From the NCBI GenBank assembly GCA_035573715.1, contig DATLZZ010000016.1, forward strand, positions 1 through 58,832: a stretch of DNA of 58,832 nt, given 5' to 3'. The notes below the pieces were generated by a model. It worked only from the letters and a program-made list of their open reading frames with translations. It did no database searches and was not told the origin of the DNA. Positions 28,330 through 36,429 of this stretch are shown here, piece after piece (the first letter of the stretch is position 1; every line of letters begins with the position of its first letter). Both the position numbers and the translations under genes were made by a program. This stretch comes from JACPRL01 sp035573715. Lineage in GTDB: Bacteria > Acidobacteriota > Terriglobia > Acidiferrales > 2-02-FULL-67-57.

Positions 28330-30120
28330 TCAGTAGGTGCGGGCTATGCCGCCGCGGCGGGCGTCGCCGACGCCGATGAGGTCGCCGGTCTTCGGGTCGC
28401 GCTCGATGGCGTTGACCTGGCCGACGTGCTTGGGCCCGCTGCCGGACGACGAGATTTCCGAGATATCGCGCACCTCGTGGCCGCGGCTGCGCAGCGCGTC
28501 CATCTGCGCCGACGTGAAAGAGTCTTTCTCCAGGAACAGCACGTCGGGCATCCACTGGTGATGATAGCGCGGCAGGGCCACCGCTTCGGGCAGCGAAAGC
28601 CCGAACGCCAGGCGATTGAGCAGCACCAGAAAAACGCTGTTGATGATGCGGGCGCCGCCCGGACTGCCGAGCACGAGCACGGTCTGGCCGTCGCGGGTGA
28701 CGATGGTCGGCGTCATCGAAGAGAGCGGGCGCTTGCCCGGCTCAATCTGGTTGGCGTCCGACTGCACCAGGTTGAAGAGCACGTTGGGAGCACCGGGGCG
28801 CGTGGTGAAGTCGTCCATCTCGTCGTTGAGCAGAAACCCGAGCCCGGGGACGGTGACGCCGCTGCCGAAATACTCGTTGATGGTGTAGGTGTTGGCGACG
28901 GCGTTGCCTTCCGAATCAATCACGGCGAAGTGCGTGGTGTTCGAGCCTTCGCGGCCGGCCACCTGCGATGAGGGCTTGCAGCTCGTGACCGACGGCATCT
29001 CCAGCTTGGCGCTGGCGGAGGCGCGCTCGCGGTTGATGGAAGCGCGCACTTCGTCGGCGTAGTGGGCCGCCGTTAGAGTTTCTACCGGGACGCAGGCGAA
29101 GTCGGCGTCGGCGAGATAGCGGGCGCGATCGGCGAAAGCGCGGCGCATGCTCTCGACGACAATGTGAATGGTGGCCGGATCGTTCGCCCTGGCATCGGCA
29201 GGCAGCAGCGGGTCGAGGATGTTGAGCATCTCGAGCAGCGCCACGCCGCCGGAACTGGGCGGCGGGGCGGTGATGACTTCATAGCCGCGGAAGCGACCGA
29301 CCAGCGGCGCGCGCTTCTTGACCTGATAAGCGCGCAGGTCGGCGGCGGTAATCAGCCCGCCGTTACGCTTCATCTCGGCGGCGAGCTGAGCGGCGATGGA
29401 ACCCTGGTAGAACTCGCGCGCGCCGCCCTTGGCGATTTTCTTCAGCGTGTCGGCGAGATCTTTTTGCTTGAAAGTGTCGCCGGGCGCGTAGAACTTGCCG
29501 CCGCGGAGAAAAATCTTTCGGCTTTCCTCAAACCGGCTGAGCTTGGGCGCGGAATCAATCAAGTCATCGGCCAACTGCGGGCTGACGGGGAAGCCTTTGT
29601 CGGCCAGGCGAATCGCCGGCTGCATGACTTTTTCCCACGGCTGCGTGCCGTAGTTCTTGAGCGCGAACTCGAGCCCGGCGACGGTGCCGGGGACGGCGGC
29701 CGCGCGCCAGCCTTCGGTGCTGGCGCCGGGGAGGCGGTTGCCCTCGGCATCAAGATACATATCGGCGCGAGCTGCGCGCGGGGCGACCTCACGGTAGTCA
29801 ATGAAAACCGTCTCGCCGTTGGCCTTGCGGATGAGCATGAAGCCGCCGCCACCGAGATTCCCGGCCTGAGGATGAGTGACGGCGAGCGCGAAGGCTACGG
29901 CCACGGCGGCGTCAATCGCGTTCCCGCCGCGGCTCAGGATCTCGAGGCCCGCCTGGGCAGCGATGGGCTCGTCGGCGACAATCATGCCGGTCGCCGAGCG
30001 AGCAACGTCGGGCTGGCCTGAGGCAATGGGCTGCTCGAGCGGCGGCGGCACGGCCGCGCTCGTGCCGCAGAGCACGACGACAAGCGCGACGGCCAGTGTG
30101 GATTTCACAAGCGAGCGCAT
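28330..30120 (-). CDS. ggt: Gamma-glutamyltranspeptidase
   Basis: 596 residues with a signal peptide. An Ntn hydrolase: the self-cleaving nucleophile Thr is in REGSNTTHFAVID, followed by INEYFGSGVTVPGLGFLLNDEMDDF and LGSPGGARIINSV (small-subunit motifs). N-terminal EILSRGGNAIDAAVAVAFAL is the large-subunit signature. It acts on glutathione in the periplasm. First gene of the seven-gene minus-strand run; a good promoter lies 38 bases upstream. Confidence 0.95.
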   Translation of the reverse strand: MRSLVKSTLAVALVVVLCGTSAAVPPPLEQPIASGQPDVARSATGMIVADEPIAAQAGLEILSRGGNAIDAAVAVAFALAVTHPQAGNLGGGGFMLIRKANGETVFIDYREVAPRAARADMYLDAEGNRLPGASTEGWRAAAVPGTVAGLEFALKNYGTQPWEKVMQPAIRLADKGFPVSPQLADDLIDSAPKLSRFEESRKIFLRGGKFYAPGDTFKQKDLADTLKKIAKGGAREFYQGSIAAQLAAEMKRNGGLITAADLRAYQVKKRAPLVGRFRGYEVITAPPPSSGGVALLEMLNILDPLLPADARANDPATIHIVVESMRRAFADRARYLADADFACVPVETLTAAHYADEVRASINRERASASAKLEMPSVTSCKPSSQVAGREGSNTTHFAVIDSEGNAVANTYTINEYFGSGVTVPGLGFLLNDEMDDFTTRPGAPNVLFNLVQSDANQIEPGKRPLSSMTPTIVTRDGQTVLVLGSPGGARIINSVFLVLLNRLAFGLSLPEAVALPRYHHQWMPDVLFLEKDSFTSAQMDALRSRGHEVRDISEISSSGSGPKHVGQVNAIERDPKTGDLIGVGDARRGGIARTY

Positions 30121-30157
30121 AGAAACAAAATGGGGCCAAAACTGCCCCGAAATGAAA

Positions 30158-30186
30158 ACTTTAGACTAAAGGTGCAGAGGGGTCAA
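30158..30186 (-). promoter_or_regulatory. Promoter for ggt and the downstream run
   Basis: On the minus strand TTGACC (30186-30181), 17-base spacer, TAAAGT (30163-30158). A GGGGC/GCCCC hairpin followed by a T-rich stretch (30132-30148 and beyond) lies between promoter and ATG and could attenuate, but the stem is only 5 bp. Confidence 0.65.
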
Positions 30187-30231
30187 GGTGAGGGTGACCG
30201 GTGCCCTGTGGCCGGCGGTCAGTAAGGAGAG

Positions 30232-31242
30232 TCAGCGGGCGGGCACAGCCGCGGAGCGGAACTCCTTCGCTGCCTCAACTATCACACGCAGCTTGCCGAC
30301 CGACTCTTCGATGGTGCGGGTCTTGAAGCCACAGTCGGGGTCGAGCCAGAGTTGCTCCGGCTTAAGCACGGTGAGGGCCTGTTCAATGCGCTGGCGGACG
30401 GTGGCGACGTCCTCGATGACGTGCGAGTGGGAGTCAACGACGCCGAAGCTCAAGTCCTTGGTGAAGGGGTCGCGGCGGAACAGCGCCAGCATGTCGAGCC
30501 CGCTGTTCGACATCTCGAGGTCGAAGTTGTCCACCGGCGCTTCCAGCATCTTGGGGTAGATGTGCTCGAAGGCGCCGTAGCAGGCGTGAGTAATGAAGTA
30601 GGCGGGCAGGCCGTCCATGACGACGTGCAGGCCTTCGAGCGCCACCGGCAGCTCTTCGGGACGGACGGAGAGCGCCGGCTCATCCACCTGAATAATCTTG
30701 CAGCCGGCTTCGATGAGCGCTTCGACTTCGCGGCGGATGACCTGCGCCAGCGCCAGGCAGGTGGCGCGCCGGTCGGCGTAATATTCGTTGAACGCCCAGT
30801 CCATGAGGGTGTAGGGACCGGTGAGCATGCCCTTGACCGGCTTGCGGGTCAGCGACTGAGCGAACTTCCACCAGTCCACCGTGATGGGCTGCGTCCACTT
30901 GACTTCACCGACGATGATGGGCTTGCGGTAGTAGCGGTTGCCGTAGCTGCGCACCAGCCCGCCCTGCTCGAAGCCCGGCAGGTTCTCGGCGAAGTAGGCG
31001 ACCATGTCGCCGCGATACTGCTCGCCGTCCACGAGCACGTCCACGCCCAGCTCCTCCTGCTTCTCAATCCAGAAAGCGGTGGCGCGCTCTTCGCGGCGCT
31101 GCAACTCCTCGCGGGTAATCTTGCCGCGCTGGTAGTCGGTGCGGGCCGAGCCTAGCCCTTCGGCCTTGGGAAAGCTCCCGACCGAGGTAACGGGGAAGAG
31201 CGGCAGGTCGATGCCGAGTTTTTCCAGTTTGGCGCGGCTCAT
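30232..31242 (-). CDS. Core-MetE-like (cobalamin-independent methionine synthase, C-terminal domain only)
   Basis: 336 residues, equivalent to only the catalytic half of MetE. N-terminus LFPVTSVGSFPKAEGL is the typical opening. Predicted zinc ligands are all present: H219 and C221 (FITHACYGAF), E243 (FDLEMSNSG), C304 (LDPDCGFKTR). GMLTGPYTL and IIQVDEPALSVRP are conserved core motifs. Lacking the N-terminal folate-positioning half, such core proteins are known to use a methyl donor other than methyl-folate-polyglutamate, for example a methyl-corrinoid protein; the donor here is unknown. The ATG overlaps the upstream partner's stop (ATGA). Confidence 0.85.
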   Translation of the reverse strand: MSRAKLEKLGIDLPLFPVTSVGSFPKAEGLGSARTDYQRGKITREELQRREERATAFWIEKQEELGVDVLVDGEQYRGDMVAYFAENLPGFEQGGLVRSYGNRYYRKPIIVGEVKWTQPITVDWWKFAQSLTRKPVKGMLTGPYTLMDWAFNEYYADRRATCLALAQVIRREVEALIEAGCKIIQVDEPALSVRPEELPVALEGLHVVMDGLPAYFITHACYGAFEHIYPKMLEAPVDNFDLEMSNSGLDMLALFRRDPFTKDLSFGVVDSHSHVIEDVATVRQRIEQALTVLKPEQLWLDPDCGFKTRTIEESVGKLRVIVEAAKEFRSAAVPAR

Positions 31243-32225
31243 GGCGTTCCCTTCAGGTGCGCGCGCACTTGCGCGAGCAACTTCAGTTTAGAGCGGGCGC
31301 GGTCGCGGGGCAAGTACTCGAGGCCGCAGGAAGGCAGGAGGTAGCAGGGCCCGACTTTGACGCGCGACAGAATGCGCTCCGCTTGCTTCGCCACCGCGGC
31401 TGCGTCTTCCAGGCGCGTGTTGCGGGCATCGATCAGGCCGAGGCCGAGAGGTTTGTCGGAGCCGGCAGCGGCGACGTGGTCGGCGAGCTTCGGGTTGTAG
31501 GTGAAGTCGAGGCTGAGGATGTCCACCGGCAGCTTCTGCAAGCGCTCGTAGAGCGGCTGCGGGTCGCCGAAGCTGAGGTGCAGCGCCAGCAGCGCCTTTC
31601 CTTTGCTCGCCGCCAGCTCGGCCAGAGCGCGTTCGAGCACCAGCAGGTCGCCCGGCCACCTGAGTATGGCGGGTTCGTCGATCTGAATGACCTCGGCGCC
31701 GGCCCTCGCCAAGGCTTGAACCTCGAGCGACAGCGCCACTGCGTAGCCTCGCGTCAGGGCGCCCACGTTGTCGTAGGCGCCGTTCGCCACAATGCTGGAG
31801 CGCGCCAGTGTGTACGGGCCGGTTAGCACCGGCTTCACCGGCTTCGAGGAGTGCGAGCGAGCAAACTCGTACTCGGAGACAATCAACGCGCGGCTGCGTT
31901 GCAGCGCGCCGCGCACGACGGGCTGGCGGAAGTAGAAGTTGGTGTCGAACAGGCGCAGCAGGCCGTTGATCTCAACGCCGGCGAGCTTGCCGGCCAGGTG
32001 CGAGATGGGGTCGTACCAGCGGATCTGGCCGTCGGTGATGAGGTCGAGCCCGGCTTCGAGCTGGTCGTCGAGCGCGGCGCGCACCAGCGCGTCTTCCGCG
32101 GCGCGCAAGTCGGCGTCACTCGCCTCCTTGCGCTCCCAGGCGGCGATGGTGCGGCGGAGCAGCTGCAGCTCGGGCGTCTCGCCGATGCGCGGGTAGCTTC
32201 CGGCGTTGGTCAGCAGAATCTGCAT
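31239..32225 (-). CDS. Diverged core-MetE-like partner protein
   Basis: 328 residues from the ATG at 32225, same TIM-barrel family as the gene it overlaps (ILLTNAGSYPRIGETPELQ, VKPVLTGPYTLARSS, VIQIDEPAILRW). Of the four zinc ligands, His216 (LLALHLSFGD) and Cys300 (LLPSCGLEYLP) remain, the second ligand is Ser218 instead of Cys, and the Glu is replaced by Asp240. It may be a non-catalytic partner or bind a different metal set or substrate. A minus-strand -10 element TACAAT ends seven bases before the ATG, so the mRNA may be leaderless. The frame is open to 32330, but nothing supports a start there. Confidence 0.8.
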   Translation of the reverse strand: MQILLTNAGSYPRIGETPELQLLRRTIAAWERKEASDADLRAAEDALVRAALDDQLEAGLDLITDGQIRWYDPISHLAGKLAGVEINGLLRLFDTNFYFRQPVVRGALQRSRALIVSEYEFARSHSSKPVKPVLTGPYTLARSSIVANGAYDNVGALTRGYAVALSLEVQALARAGAEVIQIDEPAILRWPGDLLVLERALAELAASKGKALLALHLSFGDPQPLYERLQKLPVDILSLDFTYNPKLADHVAAAGSDKPLGLGLIDARNTRLEDAAAVAKQAERILSRVKVGPCYLLPSCGLEYLPRDRARSKLKLLAQVRAHLKGTP

Positions 32226-32231
32226 TCCAGC

Positions 32232-32260
32232 ATTGTAGCGGCGAGACGAAAAGTTGAAAA
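32232..32260 (-). promoter_or_regulatory. Promoter of the core-MetE pair (probably leaderless)
   Basis: On the minus strand TTTTCA (32260-32255), 17-base spacer, TACAAT (32237-32232). The expected transcription start seven bases on coincides with the A of the ATG at 32225, and no ribosome binding site is visible. Its -35 region overlaps that of the divergent promoter at 32254. Confidence 0.5.
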
Positions 32261-32282
32261 CCGCCGCCCAGAGATTTACGAT
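32254..32282 (+). promoter_or_regulatory. Promoter for the glycine-rich lipoprotein gene
   Basis: TTGAAA at 32254-32259, 17-base spacer, TACGAT at 32277-32282, followed by AAAGGAGAG and the ATG at 32320. Confidence 0.5.
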
Positions 32283-32319
32283 GCTCGGCAGGTCCAGCGA
32301 GGACAAAGGAGAGCGAGCA

Positions 32320-32946
32320 ATGAAGAGCAAAGCAATCCTTTTTACGGTGTTGCTGGCGGCGCTGGCGGGCTGCAGTCAGTCGGGCGAAGAAGGCAAGGAA
32401 GGCGGGCTTAGTTCGATCATCCGACCCAAGCCACAGCCCATCGTCATTCCGGCGGGCACCAATATCGACGTGCGGCTGACGGCGGGACTGAACTCCAAAG
32501 AGAACGAAGCCGGCGACGAATGGGAAGGCACGCTCGATGCGCCCGTGGTGGTGGGCGATAAGCTCGCCATCCCCAAAGGAGCGGAGATCAAGGGCCAGGT
32601 GACGAAGGCGGTGCCCTCCGGCCGGCTGAAGCAGCGCGCGGAACTCTGGGTGACGGTGACCGAGATTACGTTCCGCGGCAAGCAGTGGCCGGTGAGCGCT
32701 TCCACCACTGGGCACAAGGAAGGCTCGAAGACCAAGCGCAACATCCTCTTCATCGGCGGCGGCGGTGGCGCCGGAGCGGCCATCGGCGGCATTGCGGGCG
32801 GCGGCAAGGGCGCGGGCATCGGCGCGGCGATCGGCGCCGGCTCCGGCCTGGCGGGCGCGATGCTCACCGGCAAGCGCGACATCCACTTCCCGCCCGAGAC
32901 GCTGCTGCGCTTCGAGCTCGAGCAGCCCCTGACCATTCAGCCGTAA
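32320..32946 (+). CDS. Lipoprotein with glycine-zipper segment
   Basis: 208 residues from the ATG after AAAGGAGAG. Lipobox LAALAGC gives a lipidated cysteine at about residue 18. The middle (VIPAGTNIDVRLTAGLNSKE, AIPKGAEIKGQVTKAV) looks like a small beta-barrel-type domain of envelope proteins. A long Gly/Ala stretch at about 145-180 (GGGAGAAIGGIAGGGKGAG) is a glycine zipper, likely membrane-associated. The function is unknown. Confidence 0.8.
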   Translation: MKSKAILFTVLLAALAGCSQSGEEGKEGGLSSIIRPKPQPIVIPAGTNIDVRLTAGLNSKENEAGDEWEGTLDAPVVVGDKLAIPKGAEIKGQVTKAVPSGRLKQRAELWVTVTEITFRGKQWPVSASTTGHKEGSKTKRNILFIGGGGGAGAAIGGIAGGGKGAGIGAAIGAGSGLAGAMLTGKRDIHFPPETLLRFELEQPLTIQP

Positions 32947-32982
32947 ATATGAGAACCAGCAAAGAAAGAGAGTAGCCAACTG

Positions 32983-34134
32983 CTAATAGGGGTAGGTGCG
33001 CTGGAGCACGAACGTCCCGGCCTTGCTGGCAAAGAAGGTAAAGCCATCCGGCGTGTAGCAAGCCATCGCACCACCGGTTTCCGGTGTTCCAATGTAACGA
33101 GCGAGCAATTCACCGGTCTCGGCATTCGCGACAACGAAAACGTGGCGCACGAACTTTCCGCCGGCGTCGGTCTCAGCGAACATCAGCGCTAGCTTTCCAC
33201 CGGCCACCTGGATGGCGACCGGGCGTGAGTGCTCTGACGGCGCGGCTATCTCAAGCCGACGCACAAGAGTGCCATCCCGAGAGACAACGTAGATTATTGG
33301 ATCGTGGGTAGCGCGCATGAGGTAAATATTTCCGTCGCTAGCCGGCACGGCCACGCCCAGGCTCATAATTGACTGAAAATCCACTTTGGATAGCTTGGCC
33401 CTCCCGTCCGTAGATCTCGAATTCGAGCCTACATCCATCTTTGCCGATGCTTGCCCCTCAGGATTTGCCAGAGCCCCCTCGCCGCCTTCCTGCTCAAGTT
33501 GGATGTCACCTGGCAAACTGACCTCTGCAATAAGGGCCCCCTTGCGGTCAAAGACCGCTGTGAACGCCTCCCCGGTCGGCTCGAGCATGCCCTCCTTTCT
33601 AGCGACCTTCAGCCCGGAAGCTAAAAGCTCTCCAGTCGGAAAGGCCGCGATCTGCAAGGGGATGAACAAGGGGCCGAGCCGGATAGCCGAGTCATACTTG
33701 CCATCGGAGTTGTAGACGAGAATAACCTGCTCGGTTTCCGGCTCTTTTTGACCCTCTTTCTCTATTACCTTTGTTGTAACCAAGTAAACGTTTTCTCGGG
33801 CGTCGACGGCAAAGTCCTCGAACGAGCCTCCTTTCTCGAAGCCCGGGGCGCCTTCGACCCTCACCACGCTACCCACCTTGCCATCCGCCAGAACCTTGGT
33901 AACAGGAGCAGCGAGATGGGGACCGGCAGGGGAGGTGAACCGAACGTACAGATTGCCTTTCAGGTCGCACCGGATGGGGTGCAAGATGGACCCGAGCTCC
34001 ACACCCGAGAGCGGAATCGTCTCTCGCACTCGAAGCGGGAGTTCGGGAGCGTTCTGAGCAAGACCAGGTTGGCAAAGCGTAAGGAGGAATATCCAGGCGT
34101 AGAACAACCTGGCAAAGAGGCGTTGAGTGTCCAT
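32983..34134 (-). CDS. Secreted beta-propeller-like protein of unknown function
   Basis: 383 residues with a signal peptide (LFARLFYAWIFLLTLCQPGLA). Repeating strand patterns such as IRCDLKGNLYVRF, FAVDARENVYLVTT, VVSRDGTLVRRLEI and ACYTPDGFTFFASK suggest a six-bladed propeller of the 6-bladed/NHL kind. No enzyme motif was found. GC content and codon use look lower than in neighbouring genes, suggesting acquisition. It starts 17 bases after the Cys-rich gene and is probably co-transcribed with it from the G12-spacer promoter at 34571-34602. Confidence 0.72.
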   Translation of the reverse strand: MDTQRLFARLFYAWIFLLTLCQPGLAQNAPELPLRVRETIPLSGVELGSILHPIRCDLKGNLYVRFTSPAGPHLAAPVTKVLADGKVGSVVRVEGAPGFEKGGSFEDFAVDARENVYLVTTKVIEKEGQKEPETEQVILVYNSDGKYDSAIRLGPLFIPLQIAAFPTGELLASGLKVARKEGMLEPTGEAFTAVFDRKGALIAEVSLPGDIQLEQEGGEGALANPEGQASAKMDVGSNSRSTDGRAKLSKVDFQSIMSLGVAVPASDGNIYLMRATHDPIIYVVSRDGTLVRRLEIAAPSEHSRPVAIQVAGGKLALMFAETDAGGKFVRHVFVVANAETGELLARYIGTPETGGAMACYTPDGFTFFASKAGTFVLQRTYPY

Positions 34135-34151
34135 TGCTGACTTCCCTTACT

Positions 34152-34538
34152 CTAGTATGTGCCGTTCTCCGCTTCAAGCGCCGGCACATAGCCGCCTTGA
34201 CACGATGGCATGTACATTCTGGCGGCGAGTCGCGGAGAAACTCTTTGAGTTTGAACTATGGACCCTTCGATACATGCGCGGTTGCAGTTCCCGGTCGTGG
34301 ATGAAGTTCCGACCTGACACCGTCCGGGCGGCTCGCCACAGTCCACCCAACCTGTGAGGTCGCAGCAATTCTGCGAGCTCGGGAAGTACGTGCAAGCCTG
34401 AACCATGACCGTGCCACCACACGAACACGACACGTTCCTCGTGACCAATGTGCGGCACAACGCCTCGACCGTCGGAGACAGGAATAGCGCTAAGGCAAGG
34501 ACTGAGAGAACGATCGCCACTTTCGGGATTGTTTTCAT
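34152..34538 (-). CDS. Small secreted cysteine-rich protein
   Basis: 128 residues with a signal peptide (AIVLSVLALALFLSPTVEA) and 11 cysteines, including SCSCGG, QNCCDL, DCGEPPGRC and NCNRAC, probably disulfide-bonded outside the cytoplasm. I do not recognise the family. GAGGTAGAGG precedes the ATG. It is the first gene of a two-gene unit and is preceded by a promoter with a 12-G tract between -35 and -10, so expression may switch on and off. GC is lower than the window average. Confidence 0.72.
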   Translation of the reverse strand: MKTIPKVAIVLSVLALALFLSPTVEALCRTLVTRNVSCSCGGTVMVQACTYFPSSQNCCDLTGWVDCGEPPGRCQVGTSSTTGNCNRACIEGSIVQTQRVSPRLAARMYMPSCQGGYVPALEAENGTY

Positions 34539-34570
34539 GGCAACCTCTACCTCGAAACTTTTCTGCCCAC

Positions 34571-34602
34571 ACTCTACCCCCCCCCCCCAGGTTCGTTGTC
34601 AA
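34571..34602 (-). promoter_or_regulatory. Promoter with 12-G homopolymer spacer (candidate phase-variable)
   Basis: On the minus strand: consensus -35 TTGACA (34602-34597), then an 8-base segment and exactly 12 G (34588-34577), then TAGAGT as -10 (34576-34571), 33 bases before the ATG at 34538. The spacer is 20 bases; 9 G would give the optimal 17. Slipped-strand gain or loss of G in such spacers is an established phase-variation mechanism, for example in Neisseria opc and porA. Confidence 0.6.
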
Positions 34603-34621
34603 GAGTCATTTTTCCGACCCA

Positions 34622-35461
34622 TCAACAAGCACTGGGGAGGAGCTCGACAGGGACGCACGCGGGAATGAGGCGGCGGGCAGCGGCGAGGTCGAGAAGCAAC
34701 TGAATCGAGCGCTGGCCGTCGGGGCCGGCGTCGAGCGTCCAGCGGTTCACGTACATTCCCACAAACTTGTCGCCCAGGTCGCCCGTGACGCCGCGGCCCC
34801 ACTGCAGGGCATAACCGAGCGCGTCGGCGCGATGAGCGAGCGCGAAGCGGATGCTTTGCTCGACCGCGGCGGCGATTCGCTCGATGAGCTTGGGGTCGAG
34901 CGCGCGGCGCACAGCGAGGCCGCCGAGCGGAACCGGCAGGCCGGTTTCATCCTTCCACCAGCGGCCTAAATCTACCAACGGCGCGAGGCCGCTCGCGGCG
35001 TAGGTCAACTGGCCTTCATGGATGAGCAAGCCGGCGTCCACTTTGCCCTCGCGCACGACGGCGGGAATCTCATCGAAGCGCGCTACTACCGGCTCGAACT
35101 CCGGCGCGTAGAGGCTCAGCAGAAGGCAGGCGCTGGTAAGTTTTCCGGGGATGGCAATTCTCTTCCCCTTCAGGTTGGTGGCGCTGAAGCCGGCGTCGGG
35201 CCGCGCGACCACCAGCGGGCCGTAGCCGTCACCGAAGCTGGAGCCCACGCGCAGCAGGGCGTAGTGCTGGTGCAGGTAGGCATAGGCATGGAAGCTGACG
35301 GCGGTGACGTCGTAGGTCGCGGCCAGCGCCTTCTGGTTCAGGGTTTCGATGTCGGAGAGGATGTGCTCGAAGCGCAGGTCGGTCTGGACGCGCTCCTTGG
35401 CCAGCGCGTAGAACATGAAGGCGTCGTCGGCGTCCGGGCTGTGGGCGAGCGTGAGATTCAT
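34622..35461 (-). CDS. Menaquinone biosynthesis protein, MqnD-like (1,4-dihydroxy-6-naphthoate synthase)
   Basis: 279 residues from the ATG at 35461. The opening NLTLAHSPDADDAFMFYAL matches the MqnD/MqnA periplasmic-binding-protein-like family of the futalosine pathway; IETLNQKALAATYDVTAVSFHAY and VDAGLLIHEGQLTYA are further family parts. The SPDxDDxFMFYAL form is closer to MqnD than MqnA, whose start differs. It makes a precursor of menaquinone. A TTG start ten codons earlier would overlap the upstream gene. Other mqn genes are not in the window. Confidence 0.8.
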   Translation of the reverse strand: MNLTLAHSPDADDAFMFYALAKERVQTDLRFEHILSDIETLNQKALAATYDVTAVSFHAYAYLHQHYALLRVGSSFGDGYGPLVVARPDAGFSATNLKGKRIAIPGKLTSACLLLSLYAPEFEPVVARFDEIPAVVREGKVDAGLLIHEGQLTYAASGLAPLVDLGRWWKDETGLPVPLGGLAVRRALDPKLIERIAAAVEQSIRFALAHRADALGYALQWGRGVTGDLGDKFVGMYVNRWTLDAGPDGQRSIQLLLDLAAARRLIPACVPVELLPSAC

Positions 35462-35471
35462 GCGGCGCGCG

Positions 35472-35942
35472 CTACTCCGAGGGAACGACAACCATCAGGT
35501 CGTCCCAGTGGTGGGCGGTGATCTCCCAGCGGCGGCGCTCAGCCTGCTGGTGCTTCTCCCAGTCGGTGTAAAGGCGGCGCTCGATAGCCTGCTGGCCGGC
35601 GGAGTCGCCGAAAGCGGCGAAGTCGCGCCAGACCAGAGTGACCTTGTAGTCCCAGGCGGGCGCGCCCTGGTGGAGCGAAGGCCGGTAGATGGTGATGCTC
35701 ACGATTTCGCCCTTCTTCTGCCGCTCTTTCAAGATGGGCAGGTGCTGGGCGCGGTAGAGCTCCAGCCACTCGCCGGCCTTGCCGGGCGCCAGTTTGTAGT
35801 AGCTGTCCACGACCGGCCCGGCCGCGGCCGCCGGCGCCTGAGCATCGCTCAAGGGCAGGAACCAGAAAAGAGAAAGCAGAAACGACGCGCCCAAGACGGA
35901 AACCATTTTCTCTTTTCCGATTTCCCTTTTCGCTGTTTTCAT
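35472..35942 (-). CDS. Small exported protein of unknown function
   Basis: 156 residues from the ATG at 35942 (GGAGG upstream). N-terminal signal (SVLGASFLLSLFWFLPLSDAQA) and a soluble domain with DSYYKLAPGKAGEWLELYRAQHLPILKERQ and WDYKVTLVWRDFAAFGDS, a pattern resembling dimeric alpha-beta barrel (NIPSNAP/EthD-like) folds. No function can be assigned. Located between the SnoaL-like gene and mqnD in a probable five-gene minus-strand operon. Confidence 0.72.
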   Translation of the reverse strand: MKTAKREIGKEKMVSVLGASFLLSLFWFLPLSDAQAPAAAAGPVVDSYYKLAPGKAGEWLELYRAQHLPILKERQKKGEIVSITIYRPSLHQGAPAWDYKVTLVWRDFAAFGDSAGQQAIERRLYTDWEKHQQAERRRWEITAHHWDDLMVVVPSE

Positions 35943-35980
35943 TGCGTCCTCCACAACGCGGCCAGAATCGAACGCCCGGC

Positions 35981-36394
35981 TCACTGTACTGTCTCATCCT
36001 GGGTGGCGGGGATGGCGGAGGCGTGGTGGTGAACCAGGCGCCAGTCGCCGTCGCGCCGCACAAAGATGTTGGTGGCCTGCACCGAGGCGGTGGAAAAACC
36101 GTTGGCGTAGCTGGAAGTCACCTCTTCGATGCAGTTGATCCAGGCAGTGTCGCCTTCGACGCGCACAGAGACATTGGACACGCCGACTCTCATCCGCTGG
36201 GTGTTCTCAAAGATGCGCCGCCAGCTTTCGCCCACCGCGTCCCAGCCTTCGAGCAATTCCCAGCCGGGATGCACGCAGCCGACCCAGTCTTCGTGCAGCC
36301 AGATTTCTTCCATAGCTTCGAAGTCGAGGTTTTCAAGCGCGGAATAGAAGCGCTGGTTCGCGGCGAGAACCTTTTCGTCGGCTTCTCTTTTCAT
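35981..36394 (-). CDS. SnoaL/NTF2-like domain protein
   Basis: 137 residues. EKVLAANQRFYSALENLDFEAMEEIW followed by WGCVHPGWELLEG-type pocket residues and TNIFVRRDGDWRLVHHHAS is the classic SnoaL-like (nuclear transport factor 2) pattern with conserved W/H residues. Such proteins may be enzymes or ligand-binding; none can be chosen. An ATG four codons earlier (36406) is also possible. Thirty-five bases after bioY. Confidence 0.82.
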   Translation of the reverse strand: MKREADEKVLAANQRFYSALENLDFEAMEEIWLHEDWVGCVHPGWELLEGWDAVGESWRRIFENTQRMRVGVSNVSVRVEGDTAWINCIEEVTSSYANGFSTASVQATNIFVRRDGDWRLVHHHASAIPATQDETVQ

Positions 36395-36429
36395 CAGTGC
36401 CCCCATCGGTCGGGGCCGCTGGGCTGAAC

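Noticed and set aside
30121..30160. Attenuator or riboswitch before ggt
   Set aside because: Only a 5-bp stem; T-rich stretch runs straight into the start codon. Not enough for a call.
32226..32319. SAM or cobalamin riboswitch before the core-MetE pair
   Set aside because: The leader is too short or absent, and no conserved riboswitch core is visible.
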